This document shows positions 48,301 to 57,179 of a stretch of DNA of 64,000 bases, piece after piece. Below the pieces are notes generated by a model. That model ran no database searches and was not told where the DNA came from. It saw nothing but the letters and a program-made list of their open reading frames with translations. A program made the translations under genes and the position numbers. Positions within the stretch are counted from its first letter, which is position 1, and each line of letters starts with the position of its first letter. Origin of the DNA: Colias croceus (lineage: Eukaryota > Arthropoda > Insecta > Lepidoptera > Pieridae); the NCBI RefSeq assembly GCF_905220415.1, contig NC_059558.1:5902501-5966500 (forward strand), written 5' to 3'.

Positions 48301-50030
48301 ATGATTGATGACGATATATTGTCCTATCACCAGCGGAACGAATCCGTCGCATAGTCGGTTCCGGTCGCGGGTCATCAGTATGGGCGGTGGGGGGGCGGGA
48401 CGCGGGTGCGTGGTGCGTGGAAAGTGCGCACCGCACGCACGCGCTGTGGCCGGCGACCGCACCGCACCCGCCGCTGCACTATGCGGCACCGGTGAGTGTA
48501 CACTACACACCATACACATCATACACTGCACCCACTGTTACACTAAACACAATACAGACATTGCATACAAAGCCTAACGGCCATCCCGCGGGGATATGGG
48601 CTAGAGAAAGAGGGTTATTTAGTCGGGATGGACATACCAAGTCGCAGTTCATGACCTGAGATACTTAACAGTGTTTTTTTCCTGTATAATAAAAAAAAAC
48701 ACATTGCATATACTGCACGCTGCGAACTACATACTACACACTAGATAATTAATATACATAACACATTTAGAATTATAAACGTGTATTCCACACGTAACAT
48801 GAGTCATTTTTCCAATACGAACAATGTTAGAGGTGTTGAATGGTGATCATGATAATGAGAATGGTGAATTGCGAAAAGAGGATAAATATTATAAACGGTG
48901 ATCAGTAGGAGCTGTTGTGATAGTAGTGTTTAATAAATGGTGATCAGGATGTTGTATTAACGAACGAAAGTGAAGAATTGTTATGATGCTGACTTAAAAC
49001 TGATGATCATCTTAATATATATAAATCTCGTGTCACAATGTTTGTCCTCAATGGACTCCTAAACCACTTAACCGATTATAATAAAATTCGCACAACATGT
49101 GCAGTTCGATCCAACTTGAGAGATAGGATAGTTTTTATGAAAAAAAAACGTAAACATGTAGGTACCACGGGCGAAGCTGGGGCGAACCGCTAGTTATGTA
49201 TTAAAATAGTGTTAACGACATTCAATAGTGTTAAGTTCCAATTCTGGTTACAGGCTTCCCACTACATATCAGCCGCGTACAGTGGGAGCCGTGACGGTGG
49301 TCGGTTCCTGATAACAGGCGGGTCGGACCTCCGCCTGCGGCTGTGGGACCTGCGCCAGCCGGAGGACTCGCACGTGTTGGTCCATGCGCCTCACGACCAG
49401 CATCATGCGCCCAAGTATAGGTGAGTAGGGTAGGGACAATTATTTGGTATAAGTCTTAAAAAAAGTGAACCGCATTGAAATTGTCATAACTAAACTTTAA
49501 TGGGGCGTGTGAGTGGCACCAACTTTCTGAGCTTTTTGCGGCTTTTCGGTGCTTTTTGCGGCTTTCAATTATTATCGATCTTCTCATGATCGATTTTCTT
49601 ATCTTTCGATATAATTATTTGATTTTCTAATCCGATTCGAAGGACCACCTTACTGTCTAAATAAAATAAAACTTTGTCTCTCTGCCTTATACAGTAGTAC
49701 ATTTAGGATGATAGAAATAAAATATTGATATATTTTATGTCCTTTATTTGTAGTGCAGCATTAAAAAAATATTTATTCTTCTGAATGCTATAAAACTAAA
49801 TATTATTCTGTTACAGGAGTAGAATAATCGATGGGACAACAGTAATTCAAGAGTGCTGCAAATCGAACCCGTCCACACCTCCCTCTCTCGCTGAAGATAA
49901 TGTTTACAGAAGTGTAGAATCAAGGTCCTTCTATCACACCGCACCGATCACGGACATAACACTCGTAGAAGCGAACAAATGCTACTTGGTCAGTTCGTCC
50001 GCGGACGGTGTGATAAACGTCTGGAAATAG
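30357..50030 (+). CDS. Vps15: VPS15 / PIK3R4, regulatory kinase-like subunit of class III PI3-kinase
   Basis: Scaffold of the VPS34-VPS15-Beclin complexes that make PI3P for autophagy and endosome sorting. 28 exons: 30357-30448, 30889-31069, 31382-31552, 31966-32154, 32472-32560, 33050-33259, 33534-33990, 34675-34867, 35715-35824, 36065-36173, 36473-36621, 36967-37110, 37423-37539, 38654-38788, 39274-39352, 39661-39737, 40319-40449, 40692-40786, 42337-42471, 43582-43657, 43857-43952, 44216-44338, 44722-44832, 46065-46231, 47149-47307, 48334-48491, 49254-49420, 49817-50030. Every phase matches; 1377 residues (human 1358). MGNQLVG is an N-myristoylation signal. The kinase-like domain has CHGDIKLEN (143-151) and TDIASFKP (163-170), so HRD is HGD and DFG is DIA. 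HEAT-type repeats follow (FPEYILPELAP, NDVILSHMVTFLND, GVAAYVG), then C-terminal WD40 repeats from about residue 1010 (SCSDDGTVRLWD, ATIVGWDLR, SSSADGVINVWK). Introns hold most of the mobile elements listed here. Confidence 0.98.
32872..33034 (+). mobile_element. AGCTATTGCATAG MITE, copy 2, abutting VPS15 exon 6
   Basis: AAGCTATTGCATAG at 32872 and GCATGCAATAGCTT near 32991-33004 form the inverted ends. The tail CCGCGGCAGTCCCCGAGTGC continues to about 33034. Exon 6 starts at 33050, so only the T-run and TATTACAG lie between. Confidence 0.8.
34100..34400 (+). pseudogene. LINE reverse-transcriptase relic in VPS15 intron 7
   Basis: Broken frames retain two non-LTR reverse-transcriptase blocks: FSKAFDYVVHK (near 34114) and GVPQGSIQGSFLF (near 34268), with NRILKF-like residues between. 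Frames are interrupted, so it is dead. Jockey/CR1-like by motif; clade not certain. Confidence 0.75.
34430..34674 (+). repeat. Imperfect repeats leading into VPS15 exon 8
   Basis: Words such as GTACGTCTGTCACGCC, CACTACAAATTGAA and CTATTACAAATTGAAGCATG recur three times or so between 34440 and 34655. They run to within about 20 nt of the exon 8 acceptor (34674). Confidence 0.55.
34931..35108 (-). mobile_element. Helitron-like element, TCACTACATAG subfamily
   Basis: Minus strand: TCACTACATAGTATAAAAC after A, ending GGCGGTAAGCTAG before T. Closely similar to 39473-39646, 45149-45344 and 60609-60802. It starts 64 nt after exon 8. Confidence 0.85.
36660..36952 (-). mobile_element. Helitron-like element carrying a nested insertion
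   Basis: The 3' end (CTAG at 36660-36663) has intact A/T flanks. The body matches 61495-61699 (CGGACCAGTAGTTCCCGAGA, GCTGAAGAG near the 5' end). The 5' terminus is diverged and runs to about 15 nt before VPS15 exon 12 (36967). An 85-bp insertion splits it. Confidence 0.8.
36803..36887 (-). mobile_element. 85-bp retroelement-like insertion with 12-bp target duplication
   Basis: Flanked by GTTCCCGAGATT at 36791-36802 and again at 36888-36899. The other Helitron copies of this family have the word only once. On the minus strand it ends in an ATAATGATAATGATG microsatellite tail, as expected for a LINE/SINE 3' fragment. Confidence 0.85.
37630..37782. mobile_element. GAGCTAGCGCGC foldback MITE, copy a (5' truncated)
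   Basis: Lacks the first ~11 nt (starts at GAGCAACTCTTG) but keeps both long arms (CTCCGCAACTATTTTGTCTC and its complement) and the right end GCGCGCTAGCTC. In VPS15 intron 13. Confidence 0.85.
38873..38996 (+). mobile_element. Second GAAGTTTCACTTC subfamily, VPS15 intron 14 copy
   Basis: CGTGTGTGCCGAGCACACGT head, CAAGATTCAAAGATACC, GACGTTACGGTATTGACATG. The tail is lost. Confidence 0.7.
39473..39646 (-). mobile_element. Helitron-like element ending 14 nt before VPS15 exon 16
   Basis: TCACTACATAGTATAAAAC at the 5' end (39646 downward). The 3' terminus has TTAG in place of CTAG. Between the element and exon 16 there is only the 14-nt TGTTGTATTTACAG. Confidence 0.8.
39787..39822. repeat. (GT)n microsatellite
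   Basis: Run of GT with one C interruption, in VPS15 intron 16. Confidence 0.9.
40091..40256. mobile_element. GAGCTAGCGCGC foldback MITE, copy b, with TTA duplication
   Basis: 166 bp, almost entirely self-complementary: arms of about 75 bp around a short GC-rich centre (GTGCGCGCACTTTC). TTA at 40088-40090 and 40257-40259. The first bases are GGGCTAGC in place of GAGCTAGC. Confidence 0.92.
41005..41668. mobile_element. Non-autonomous TIR element, ~665 bp, GC-rich ends
   Basis: Left CTACACATAGGCCAGCGC and right GCGTTGGCCTATGTGTAG are inverted. Further subterminal inverted words (GCGCTTGCAAACGCGC, CACACATTGG and CTACACATTGGACAAG) lie within 100 bp of each end. No transposase frame inside. In VPS15 intron 18. 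Confidence 0.75.
41710..41772. repeat. Two-unit tandem repeat
   Basis: TTTGCTACAGTTGTTGCAAA occurs twice, about 31 bp apart, starting at 41713 and 41744. Confidence 0.8.
42196..42331 (+). mobile_element. LINE 3' end abutting VPS15 exon 19
   Basis: GGTTGCCTGGCAGAGATTGC, AATAAGGCCGCCTTTTGTGC and an (ATAA)n tail are the 3' end of an RTE-type LINE common in moths (recognised from memory). The tail ATAAATAAATAAATATATCAG is itself the end of the intron. Confidence 0.75.
42472..43581. other. VPS15 intron 19
   Basis: About 1.1 kb without an exon. Near 43053-43080 and 43195-43236 there are AATAAAG-containing ends that resemble LINE 3' tails. No bounded element could be drawn. Confidence 0.4.
44412..44442. 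repeat. (AC)n microsatellite
   Basis: About 11 AC units in VPS15 intron 22, next to a looser CACA-rich stretch from 44346. Confidence 0.85.
44538..44668 (-). mobile_element. Second GAAGTTTCACTTC subfamily, VPS15 intron 22 copy
   Basis: Inverted relative to 24438: AAATTTCAAGGTCGCGTCAT, GACGACAATTTTGGTATC, AAGAAGTTTCACTTC, ACACGTG. Confidence 0.75.
44860..44960. repeat. SINE-like or foldback repeat
   Basis: GGGAAGCGCTTGACCACAAC and ATGCGCTTCCC are inverted around CTCGCCTGATGTTAAGCTGA. The latter wording is typical of moth interspersed repeats. A (GTAG)n tract follows at 44975-45010. Confidence 0.5.
45149..45344 (+). mobile_element. Helitron-like element, TCACTACATAG subfamily, complete
   Basis: TC at 45149 after A; ends GGCGGTAAGCTAG at 45344 before T. 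The GCGGGCGAAGCCGCGGGC hairpin is intact. Confidence 0.88.
45690..46028 (+). mobile_element. tRNA-like-repeat relative, split by a Helitron
   Basis: The left part (TTTTTGGTTTAATGGCATTC to 45743) and the right part (GCTTTATAAA from 45977, AGAAAAAATTCGATCACG) match the flank of the tRNA-like sequence at 57039-57113 in the same order. The tRNA-like body is deleted here. Exon 24 of VPS15 begins 37 nt further on. Confidence 0.8.
45744..45975 (+). mobile_element. Helitron-like element with a readable empty site
   Basis: 232 bp, TCTAACATC...AAAGCTAG, between A45743 and T45976, with no target duplication. The uninterrupted host sequence GGCATTCAAATGCTTTATAA is present on the minus strand around 57145. 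That gives direct evidence for both ends. Confidence 0.93.
46335..46763. mobile_element. GAGCTAGCGCGC foldback MITE, copy c, interrupted
   Basis: Left arm 46335-46482 and right end 46743-46763, with TAA on both sides (46332-46334 and 46764-46766). The right arm is split by the MITE at 46483-46742. Confidence 0.9.
46483..46742 (+). mobile_element. ACCGACTTCAAA MITE, copy 2, nested
   Basis: 260 bp, inserted in the right arm of the foldback MITE. GTT on both sides (46480-46482, 46743-46745) may be its target duplication. Confidence 0.88.
47474..47735 (+). pseudogene. LINE reverse-transcriptase relic in VPS15 intron 25
   Basis: DSSKAFDSVQ near 47481 and YGVPQGAVLEPRLFVIYIND near 47659-47718 are non-LTR reverse-transcriptase blocks, separated by a frame break and ending at a stop. 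It is a different copy from that at 34100. Confidence 0.8.
49010..49193 (+). mobile_element. Helitron-like element in VPS15 intron 26
   Basis: TCTTAATATATATAAATCTC after A49009; ends GCGAACCGCTAG before T49194. The middle is shortened relative to 28499-28704. Confidence 0.8.
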
Positions 50031-51021
50031 AGCTCATTGTGATGTACTTTTAATTGTCCAATGTGGATATATGTATATATGTGCAATATATTGTTATTGG
50101 TTATTTGGTGTTTTATTTCTGCCCTATATACTAATTTACGCCAGACAAATTAATTAGGAATTAAATATTTCTCTAAGAAAAATTTATATATAAACTGGAA
50201 ATATTTCTAATACTTTATAATGATAATGATACTCCGAACTCTTGTACATTATTTCACTCTAGTGTACATACAAGTGGTCCAGCAAAATTAACCGACGTCA
50301 TACGTAGCACATTTTAAAATAGCGCCATCTATTGGAATTTATCAATTCCAGAGCTTGTTCAAATGATCCCGTCGCGTGGGAATGAGATATTATTCAGCGA
50401 TAAAAAGTAGCCTATCTATCCCCAAACACAAAACTTAAACTCAAAAATATCTGCTGTTTAAGTAAGACAAACAATAAGACAGACAGAAAAACATTTACGC
50501 ATTTTATGGTACGTTCAGACGCGTGTCAAGCAGCCCGAGTGCTTACGGTACAAACAAACAAACACGGGCGCATGCACAATCAACATGTTTACATGCTTGT
50601 GCCCGTGCTTGTGTTCATTGAATGTCACTTTGAACGCAAGCGTTTGAACCCACCATTAAAGTGTCCCAAATCACACGCAAACAACAAAACACAGCAAAGC
50701 CTTTTCAGTACTCCATAACATAATACATACCTAATTGCTCTGTGCTCCATAACAGACACTAAGCGATTTTAAAATTTTACTTAATATTACTTATTAGTCT
50801 TGTAGGCTAGATTGTATAAGGTGCTATTTTAAAGTAGCAATAAAAAATATAGTTGTTGTACGTATGTATGTTTTAAATTAAAATTATGTTTGCGCTTTTG
50901 GTGCGCACACAAAATTTCTTGGTCTCATCAATAACAATAATGAAAAATTGACATGATTTTAAAAGAGAAAATAGGTAAAACAGAGTTTATGCGTTTCAGA
51001 TCGGAAGTTCTAGAGGTGTAT
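50031..51021. other. VPS15 3' flank
   Basis: AATAAA at 50839-50844 is the likely poly(A) signal. The region 50505-50720 has a short open frame with no recognisable content. No gene supported. Confidence 0.5.
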
Positions 51022-51232
51022 TATGCATTGGGGGAATTTCGGTTGTGGGGTAAATCCGGAAAATTGAGAATACCGCTTTAGAGCATCCCTAAATTATTGT
51101 AAGTACCTAAAGCTCTGTGACCTATAGTAGGAATATCAAGAAGATATATAGGATTGAAAATATTAGCGTACATCGTATTAATTTAACGATTTACCCCGAC
51201 GCGTCGTTCGCCGGAATTACCCCAATGCAAAT
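51022..51232. mobile_element. Diverged MITE with GCATTGGGG ends
   Basis: Left GCATTGGGGGAATTTCGG...GGGGTAAATC and right GATTTACCCCGACG...CCGGAATTACCCCAATGC are inverted over about 40 bp with mismatches. Confidence 0.6.
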
Positions 51233-51943
51233 AATAAATATTTACGATGCGATGCAAATTTGTAGTTTTGGGTTCGCACTTAGCCGAAGATCTTTAGTAG
51301 TTTTCAATTCTTACTCAAGATTAGGATCTTAAAACATATATAATAATTATTGTTACTTTGCTAAGTAGTACCAAAATAGTAATAAGTTGCAATGTCTACA
51401 AAATGATGACAACATTATGTAGGTACATATACATACATCATAAACATATGTGTAGGTATAATCATTCGTTTGTTTTTACTAAAAACTACTTGCACCACTA
51501 CTTAGTTACTTTTTTCAATCAAAAAATGACCAGTTATTTTTTCTAAAACTACTGAAGGAAAGGGTAAATGGATGTAATTTGCTTTCATAAATAACATAAT
51601 ATTATGAATTAAAAATACAATTTGTTGTTTCAATATTTTATTCTCTCATAAACAATAATTGTAAAATAATTCATCTACTAACTATTCAACAGTCACCTTT
51701 GATAAAGTTACAAAAAATTATAAATTTCATTAAATGCATTGACAAATAAAATCATTAAGTATCAATTTCATAACATATTATAAATTATACGAGCCAATTA
51801 AATTACACATCGTGTTGAATTATTGTGATGTTTTCATATCAATACGTCATAATATAAAATAAAAGGAAATAAACAAATAGGTCAAAGTTTAGTAGATTAT
51901 TAAATGATGTTACATAAATAATATTTCTTCGTTTTAGCTTTAA

Positions 51944-52108
51944 GGGGGCGTTCATGTATTACGTAACAATTTAGGTGGGATCTCGTAAAACGTTACGATG
52001 CGTTAATGCTGTACAGAAAAAATGTTACAGTGCGTCACAAGGAGGGAGGGGGGTCAAAAATCTTTGTTATCGTCAAAAAATTGTGTTACATAATACTTGA
52101 ATACTCCC
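51944..52108. mobile_element. PIF/Harbinger-type MITE with TAA duplication
   Basis: GGGGGCGTTCATGTATTACG and the complement of the right end, GGGAGTATTCAAGTATTATG, match at 15 of 20 positions. TAA at 51941-51943 and 52109-52111. 165 bp. Confidence 0.8.
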
Positions 52109-52856
52109 TAACTGAATAGTCCTAGGATAATTTTATAAAATCTACAACTAACATCTAAAGCTTGTACTTATAATCAATTTATTCTGAAGGGATAGAAAAC
52201 ATTAAACAACTTTGAGCAGGCAAGATATCCACTTTCTAACTTGATATGAACATTTACAAATATTCTTTTTATAATCCAAGAGGTAACATAAATTTTAAGA
52301 AATTGTTGATGATATATTCAATACATAGTTACAGAATTTATTAATATGAAATGTGAAATTTAGAAAAATAGAATGTTTTCGTTTTGAACATCCTGGACCA
52401 TGGAGGAATCAGGAATGAATCTTCCTCTGCAGCATTTCTTGCTTGGATTTCCTATTTTCTTTTCTTATCTAGAATTATGAAAAATATTTTTTAATAATTT
52501 ATAGATACATACAGTCATAGTGTTATAAAAATCATATACATATTAATAAGTTTCCTACAATATTGTAGAGCTTCACAAACATACACAGGACTAAATATAC
52601 TATTTTATAAAATTAATTCATTACTTCATCACATTTTATCATATACAGTGTAAACTCTATATAACGACACTCCATTTAACGTCAAACTCCGTATAACGTC
52701 AAGATTTCTCGACTTTGGTTGGTTTATATTGTTGTCTATACAATAATACACTCCATATAGCATCACGCTCACTCTCAATAACGACAACAATTAAGTAATA
52801 AACTCGACGTCATTCATACCGAACTTTCTAAGAAATTCATTCTTTTGTTTACAAAT

Positions 52857-52910
52857 TGGGATTGCTTGCAGGTGTGTCTACACGTGCAAGCACACCTGCA
52901 AGCAATCCCA
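52857..52910. repeat. Perfect 20-bp hairpin inside the pogo-like element
   Basis: TGGGATTGCTTGCAGGTGTG, a 14-nt loop, then its exact complement. The size suits a small-RNA precursor, but there is no evidence of expression. Confidence 0.85.
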
Positions 52911-53146
52911 TTGTTTTTGACCATGATTAATAAGATATAAATAAAATAAGTAAAAAAATACAACAAAATTACTGGTGCAGCAAAAGACGTCAAACAAAAA
53001 TAACAGACTATACACAATAGCGTTCAAGTAACATTCTTTTTTATGTACATAACTACTAACACTAGTCTGAAATAAATTTTCTCTTTTTCTAATTCTGATT
53101 TTTATTCTCTCCATTTAACGACCACTCTCTATAACGTCGACAAGTG

Positions 53147-53416
53147 ATAACTGCGTTAAAAACAACCGACTTCAAACTTGCACTTGCAAAATTTACAAAT
53201 ACCTACAGACAAAAATGCTCATAAAATAAAAACTACTGGGCCTATCCGAATAAAATTTTTATGGGACCAATTCGACACCAGCCCGCATCGAACAAAAAAA
53301 GAATCACGTAAATCGGTTCAGAAACCTCGGAGTAATCGGTGTACATACATAAAAAAAAAAATATATATACCGGCCGAATTGATAACCTCCTCCTTTTTTT
53401 TGAAGTCGGTTAAAAA
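53147..53416 (+). mobile_element. ACCGACTTCAAA MITE, copy 3, nested in the pogo-like element
   Basis: Complete copy from ATAACTGCGTTAAAAAC to TGAAGTCGGTTAAAAAA, near the right end of the host element. Confidence 0.88.
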
Positions 53417-53577
53417 ATGCACGGTCCCTTAAGTGACGTTATATAGAGTTTACACTGTATTTGGTGCTGCATGAAATAGGATATTGTATGACAGCATAAT
53501 TTTTGGTGTACATTGTATTAATAGTTGAATTGTCCATGTATTTAAAGAGTTGTCTTTACATTAAAAATGTAGACTTA

Positions 53578-53740
53578 GAGCTAGCGCGCAAGAGCAACTT
53601 TTGTCTCCGCAACTATTTTGACTCTCCCATCAACTAGGGGAGTTGCGTCACTATGTGCGCGCGCTTTCTTACTAGCACATAGAGTTGATGGGAGAGACAA
53701 AATAGTTGCGGAGACAAAAGTTGCTCTTGCGCGCTAGCTC
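53578..53740. mobile_element. GAGCTAGCGCGC foldback MITE, copy d, with TTA duplication
   Basis: 163 bp, TTA at 53575-53577 and 53741-53743. Its right end is 31 bp from the stop codon of the bZIP gene, so it sits in that gene's 3' untranslated or flanking region. Confidence 0.92.
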
Positions 53741-53771
53741 TTAAACCTAATATAAAATTGATAGTCTTATT

Positions 53772-54505
53772 CTACGATTTACTAGTACTGCCATTACTTT
53801 TATCATCTGGTACATCTTCTAATAACTTCTGTAGATCGATTCCCGCAAACTTAGGGTCCTTCGCATTAGACGCATACTCCATGAACAAATCTTTTAAGAA
53901 TTGCAGATCTTTTGATAGCGTTTTGACTTTCTCTTCCAGCATTTGGTTTTCCGCTTTTAGTTTGTTGACGCGTGTGAACGTTTCTTGCGTTCTCTGTTTT
54001 GACTTGAATCTACTCTTCTTTACTGCCTGAAATTAAATATAAAGATAATTATTTTTCAGAATTGTATTATGTATAATGAAAATAATTGAACACCAATTGA
54101 AAATATATGCTCCACTTTTAAGACGTTTTTATTAACTAACAACTGGTTTTGAATTATTACACATTGAATAAGACTCAATAACACTGATATCATATAAATA
54201 AATAAAAATTAACCTTCACCTTTGGTCTCTACATCTTACTAAAAATGAGTAGATTTACTAATTCACTAATATGGATATATAGGGGATACATTTAAGTACA
54301 ACCATAGTAGACTATTACTACTATTTTAACTTTAAACTCAAGTTGACTAGGTACTAACTAAATACCAGCTGGCAGCAAATAAAAAAGATATTTGGTAAAA
54401 TATAAATAACCGTACCTCATTATTTCTATCCCGCTTTTTTCTATAATCATCATCTTCATCGTCTGCGTCGCTCGGACCTCGTCTCCCGCGTTTAACAGGA
54501 GGCAT
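53772..54505 (-). CDS. CEBPG: C/EBP-gamma-like bZIP transcription factor
   Basis: Short bZIP protein of the C/EBP-gamma type (Irbp18 in flies), which forms heterodimers with ATF4-class factors in stress responses. Two exons in transcript order, 54505-54416 and 54026-53772 (TAG), give 114 residues. An acidic lead (SDADDEDDDY) precedes the basic region RKKRDRNNEAVKKSRFKSKQ, with the N-x7-R core split by the intron after NNE. The zipper follows with leucine-type heptads (VNKLKAENQMLEEKVKTLSK, DLQFLKDLF). There is no N-terminal activation domain, as in the gamma subgroup. The frame is open to another ATG at 54532, adding nine residues; the inner ATG was chosen because the family starts near a basic MPxxKR. 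The intron in the middle of the basic region is intact. Confidence 0.93.
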
Positions 54506-55221
54506 ATTGTTAATATCTTGTAATATCATCAAAATAAAGCAAATTCACTTCACTGAAACCTTTTCCTTGAAACCTTCTTTGTATATTTTGCAGCTAAGCT
54601 ATTGACAAGTTTTTCGCGCCAAAGCTATTCAGTTTTCCTTGAGAGTATGTTGTGCACTGGTAACAGGTAATTCCACCAAGCTTACTGTTAACTTTTCATT
54701 ATAAAAATATTTGTTGTGAAATCCATTTGATGACGCAATTTTTATTTTGCATTGCTGATTGTCCTCGAAACTTGATGTTATTCCCATGTCAAGCATGTCA
54801 AGTGTCATGTGTCATTTGTCAAAATACGTCTTCAGTGTTGCCAAATCTAATTTATACCATAATAATACCTATTTTATGTCTGTATTTTATTTTATAAGCT
54901 TTTTTACCTATGGAAGTATAATTTTTATAACGTTCAATAAAAAAATGATCATAATAATTGTAGAATATAGGAGTTCTATGTTATATTATCTACATAATAA
55001 ACGCGTCAAAAAAAACGCTTCCTAGGTACTATGTACTATTAGACGAGTGTTATTTGTTTCAAATTGGATTTCATAAAGTTATTTGTTAAAAATAGATTAA
55101 TATTTATCTAGTTATTGGGATAGATTTAAATTAGTACAAATTGCATTATCAATCAATATTATTTCGAAACATTCTCTTAAGTTGTAGAATTTGATACAAG
55201 AACTTTTTATTTTACATATTA
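54506..55221. other. Upstream region of the bZIP gene; no gene seen
   Basis: Contains the presumed promoter. The repeat GTCAAGCATGTCAAGTGTCA near 54788-54807 is local. No other feature supported. Confidence 0.4.
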
Positions 55222-55462
55222 CTAGCTTTCCACCCGCAGCTTCGCCCGCGCAGTCAAAGAAAAACCCGCATAGTCCCGTTCCCGTGGGATTTCCGGGATA
55301 AAACCTATCCTATTTCCCGGGGTAAAAAGTTGCCTATGTCCTTTCTCGGGTATCAAAATATCTCTATACCAAATTTCATGCAAATTGGTTCAGTAGTTAA
55401 GGCGTGATTGAGTAACAGACAGACAGACAGAGTTACTTTCGCATTTATAATATTAGTATGGA
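55222..55462 (-). mobile_element. Helitron-like element, complete ends
   Basis: Minus strand TCCATACTAATATTATAAA after A, ending GGGTGGAAAGCTAG before T. Near-identical in the body to 13185-13428. Confidence 0.85.
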
Positions 55463-57009
55463 TTGAATATTGAATATTGAATATTAATTATTTTCTAAGC
55501 AGTGATAGTAAATATTTCTATTGGGTACAATTTGGTGTAGTACTTTTTCCTAATCTAATCCTAAAAATGTAAGGTAGGAACGGAGAAAATAAAACAAATC
55601 TGTATCAGACCAATCAATATATTTCCACTTTATGATAAATCTCTAACAAAGTACGTAAATCTTATTTACACAAATGGAAGCATCCAATGCTAAACAATCT
55701 AATACTGTAACGCTAACCATTTCAATTATTACACAATAATATAGAAATAATTCAAATCTACTCGTCTATTATCAATCAAATTCATACATTATTATGCGTA
55801 CCTTCTTAAATTAATTTCGTAACTACATGAACATAGTTATGGTTAACTTTTAATCGTAGAATGTTCTATGACAATTAGTTATTGGAATTGTTCTGTAAAT
55901 AGATATTTAATGCATCGTTAGTTAGTTACTCATTAAAAATATATTTGAAATGTTGAAATACAACTCTGTTGCAATCAATTTAGCCTGTATAGGCAATTCT
56001 AGTTTAAATGTTGAAGAAATTTCTTGTCTATGGAAAAAACGACATTCGGATTATATTTATTTAAAATAAACCGTTAATTTTCAAACGTCTCTTCTTCGAA
56101 AACATCCATCAAGGAGACTTAAAATTTAGATAATTGGCGCCTTAACACTTAAAAAATATCGACCAGATAAAATTGCTGCACGTATTATAATGTAGGGAAA
56201 TAATAGACAAAACATGACTAAATAGGTCAACCTTATCACAGAATAGACAATAAAACTGCTAAGTCAATGACAGTCTTTAAAAACTATAAATGCTTGTAGT
56301 TATTTATTAGAAAAAAATGCATACTGTAGTGAGTCTCAACTACTTATAAAAGTTTTAATAAAAAAATTAGTGCCCTATAAATTTACTCATTAAAACCTGA
56401 ATTAATTCATTTGACTACCTCTATACGTATTAACAAACAAACGATTATCACACAAGTCACACAAATACATTATATTTATAATCATAAATACTTATTATGT
56501 ATATAATATTGAAAACAAGTACATATTTCATAATATTACATTGATGAACACCGTTTTCTTTTCTTTTAAGAATTTAAAGTAATCGATAATGTAAACAACG
56601 ATGTATATTAATAATTAAAAACAGTTAAAATTTAATAAAAACGTCATTATTTATTTCGAAATATGAGCTAATTTGAAAATAAACTATTTCAAAATATAAT
56701 GTACATCGAATTTTATTGTATAGCATCTTATTTGTTAAATATCAAAGGCCTTTTCAGAATGAAATGACGCTACAATAATTTCAAAGAATTAAAAAAAAAA
56801 ATATTTGTCAATCGTATTTTTATAAAAAAAAGTAAGCGTTAATCGGAATATTTTATACTGGCAACTTCTATTTCCAATGATGCTTTTCTTTTGCCATATA
56901 ATATGTACCTATATTTTTTTACCTAAACAATGGTATTAATGTTGAAGTAAATACTAAATAATATATTTTATTGGCAAACAATTTGATTAAAATTATATTA
57001 ATTACTTAA
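55463..57009. other. AT-rich DNA; no gene seen
   Basis: Very AT-rich with many poly-A/T runs. It may include FAM110 3' sequence, but no signal places a transcript end. Confidence 0.35.
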
Positions 57010-57038
57010 TAAATTTATAAATAATAGAAAAAATTACA

Positions 57039-57113
57039 TTACGAGGCGGGATTCGAACCCGCATCTTTCACGCCAATCCTGGACAGACGCCTGACCAATT
57101 CGGCCACCCGTGA
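57039..57113 (-). tRNA. tRNA-like sequence with intact A and B boxes, probably a repeat or pseudo-tRNA
   Basis: The minus strand has an A box TGGCCGAATTGG, a B box GGTTCGAATCC and a perfect T arm (GCGGG/CCCGC). The D stem GCC/GGC and a mostly paired acceptor stem (5-6 of 7) are also present. The anticodon stem does not pair cleanly in any register I tried, so I cannot assign an anticodon. Its flanks recur at 45690-46028, so it belongs to a dispersed element. It may be a SINE head or a decayed tRNA of the Ser/Leu type. Confidence 0.5.
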
Positions 57114-57179
57114 TCGAATTTTTTCTTTTCTTTATAAATAAAGCATTTGAATGCCATAAAACCAAAAATATCAAATTCA

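Larger units (their letters stand above)
52646..53457. mobile_element. pogo/Tigger-like element with TA duplication
   Basis: Ends are perfect inverted copies of CAGTGTAAACTCTATATAAC. TA at 52644-52645 and 53458-53459. Internal variants of the same phrase (CTCCATTTAACG, CCGTATAACGTCAA, CTCTATAACGTCGA) lie near both ends. 812 bp, of which about 270 are a nested MITE; no transposase remains. Confidence 0.9.

Noticed and set aside
48256..48659. Three frames of ~90 codons
   Set aside because: GC-rich VPS15 exon 26 explains them; only the frame reading SERIRRIVG joins its neighbours.
50506..50718. 70-codon frame after VPS15
   Set aside because: No recognisable motif, no splice partners, and it lies in the 3' flank.
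52857..52910. Candidate microRNA gene
   Set aside because: The stem is perfectly paired and sits inside a DNA transposon, which fits inverted-repeat debris better than a miRNA; kept as a repeat only.
37630..53740. Regular palindromic repeats that might suggest a CRISPR-like array
   Set aside because: The copies are kilobases apart, have transposon target duplications and lie in animal introns.
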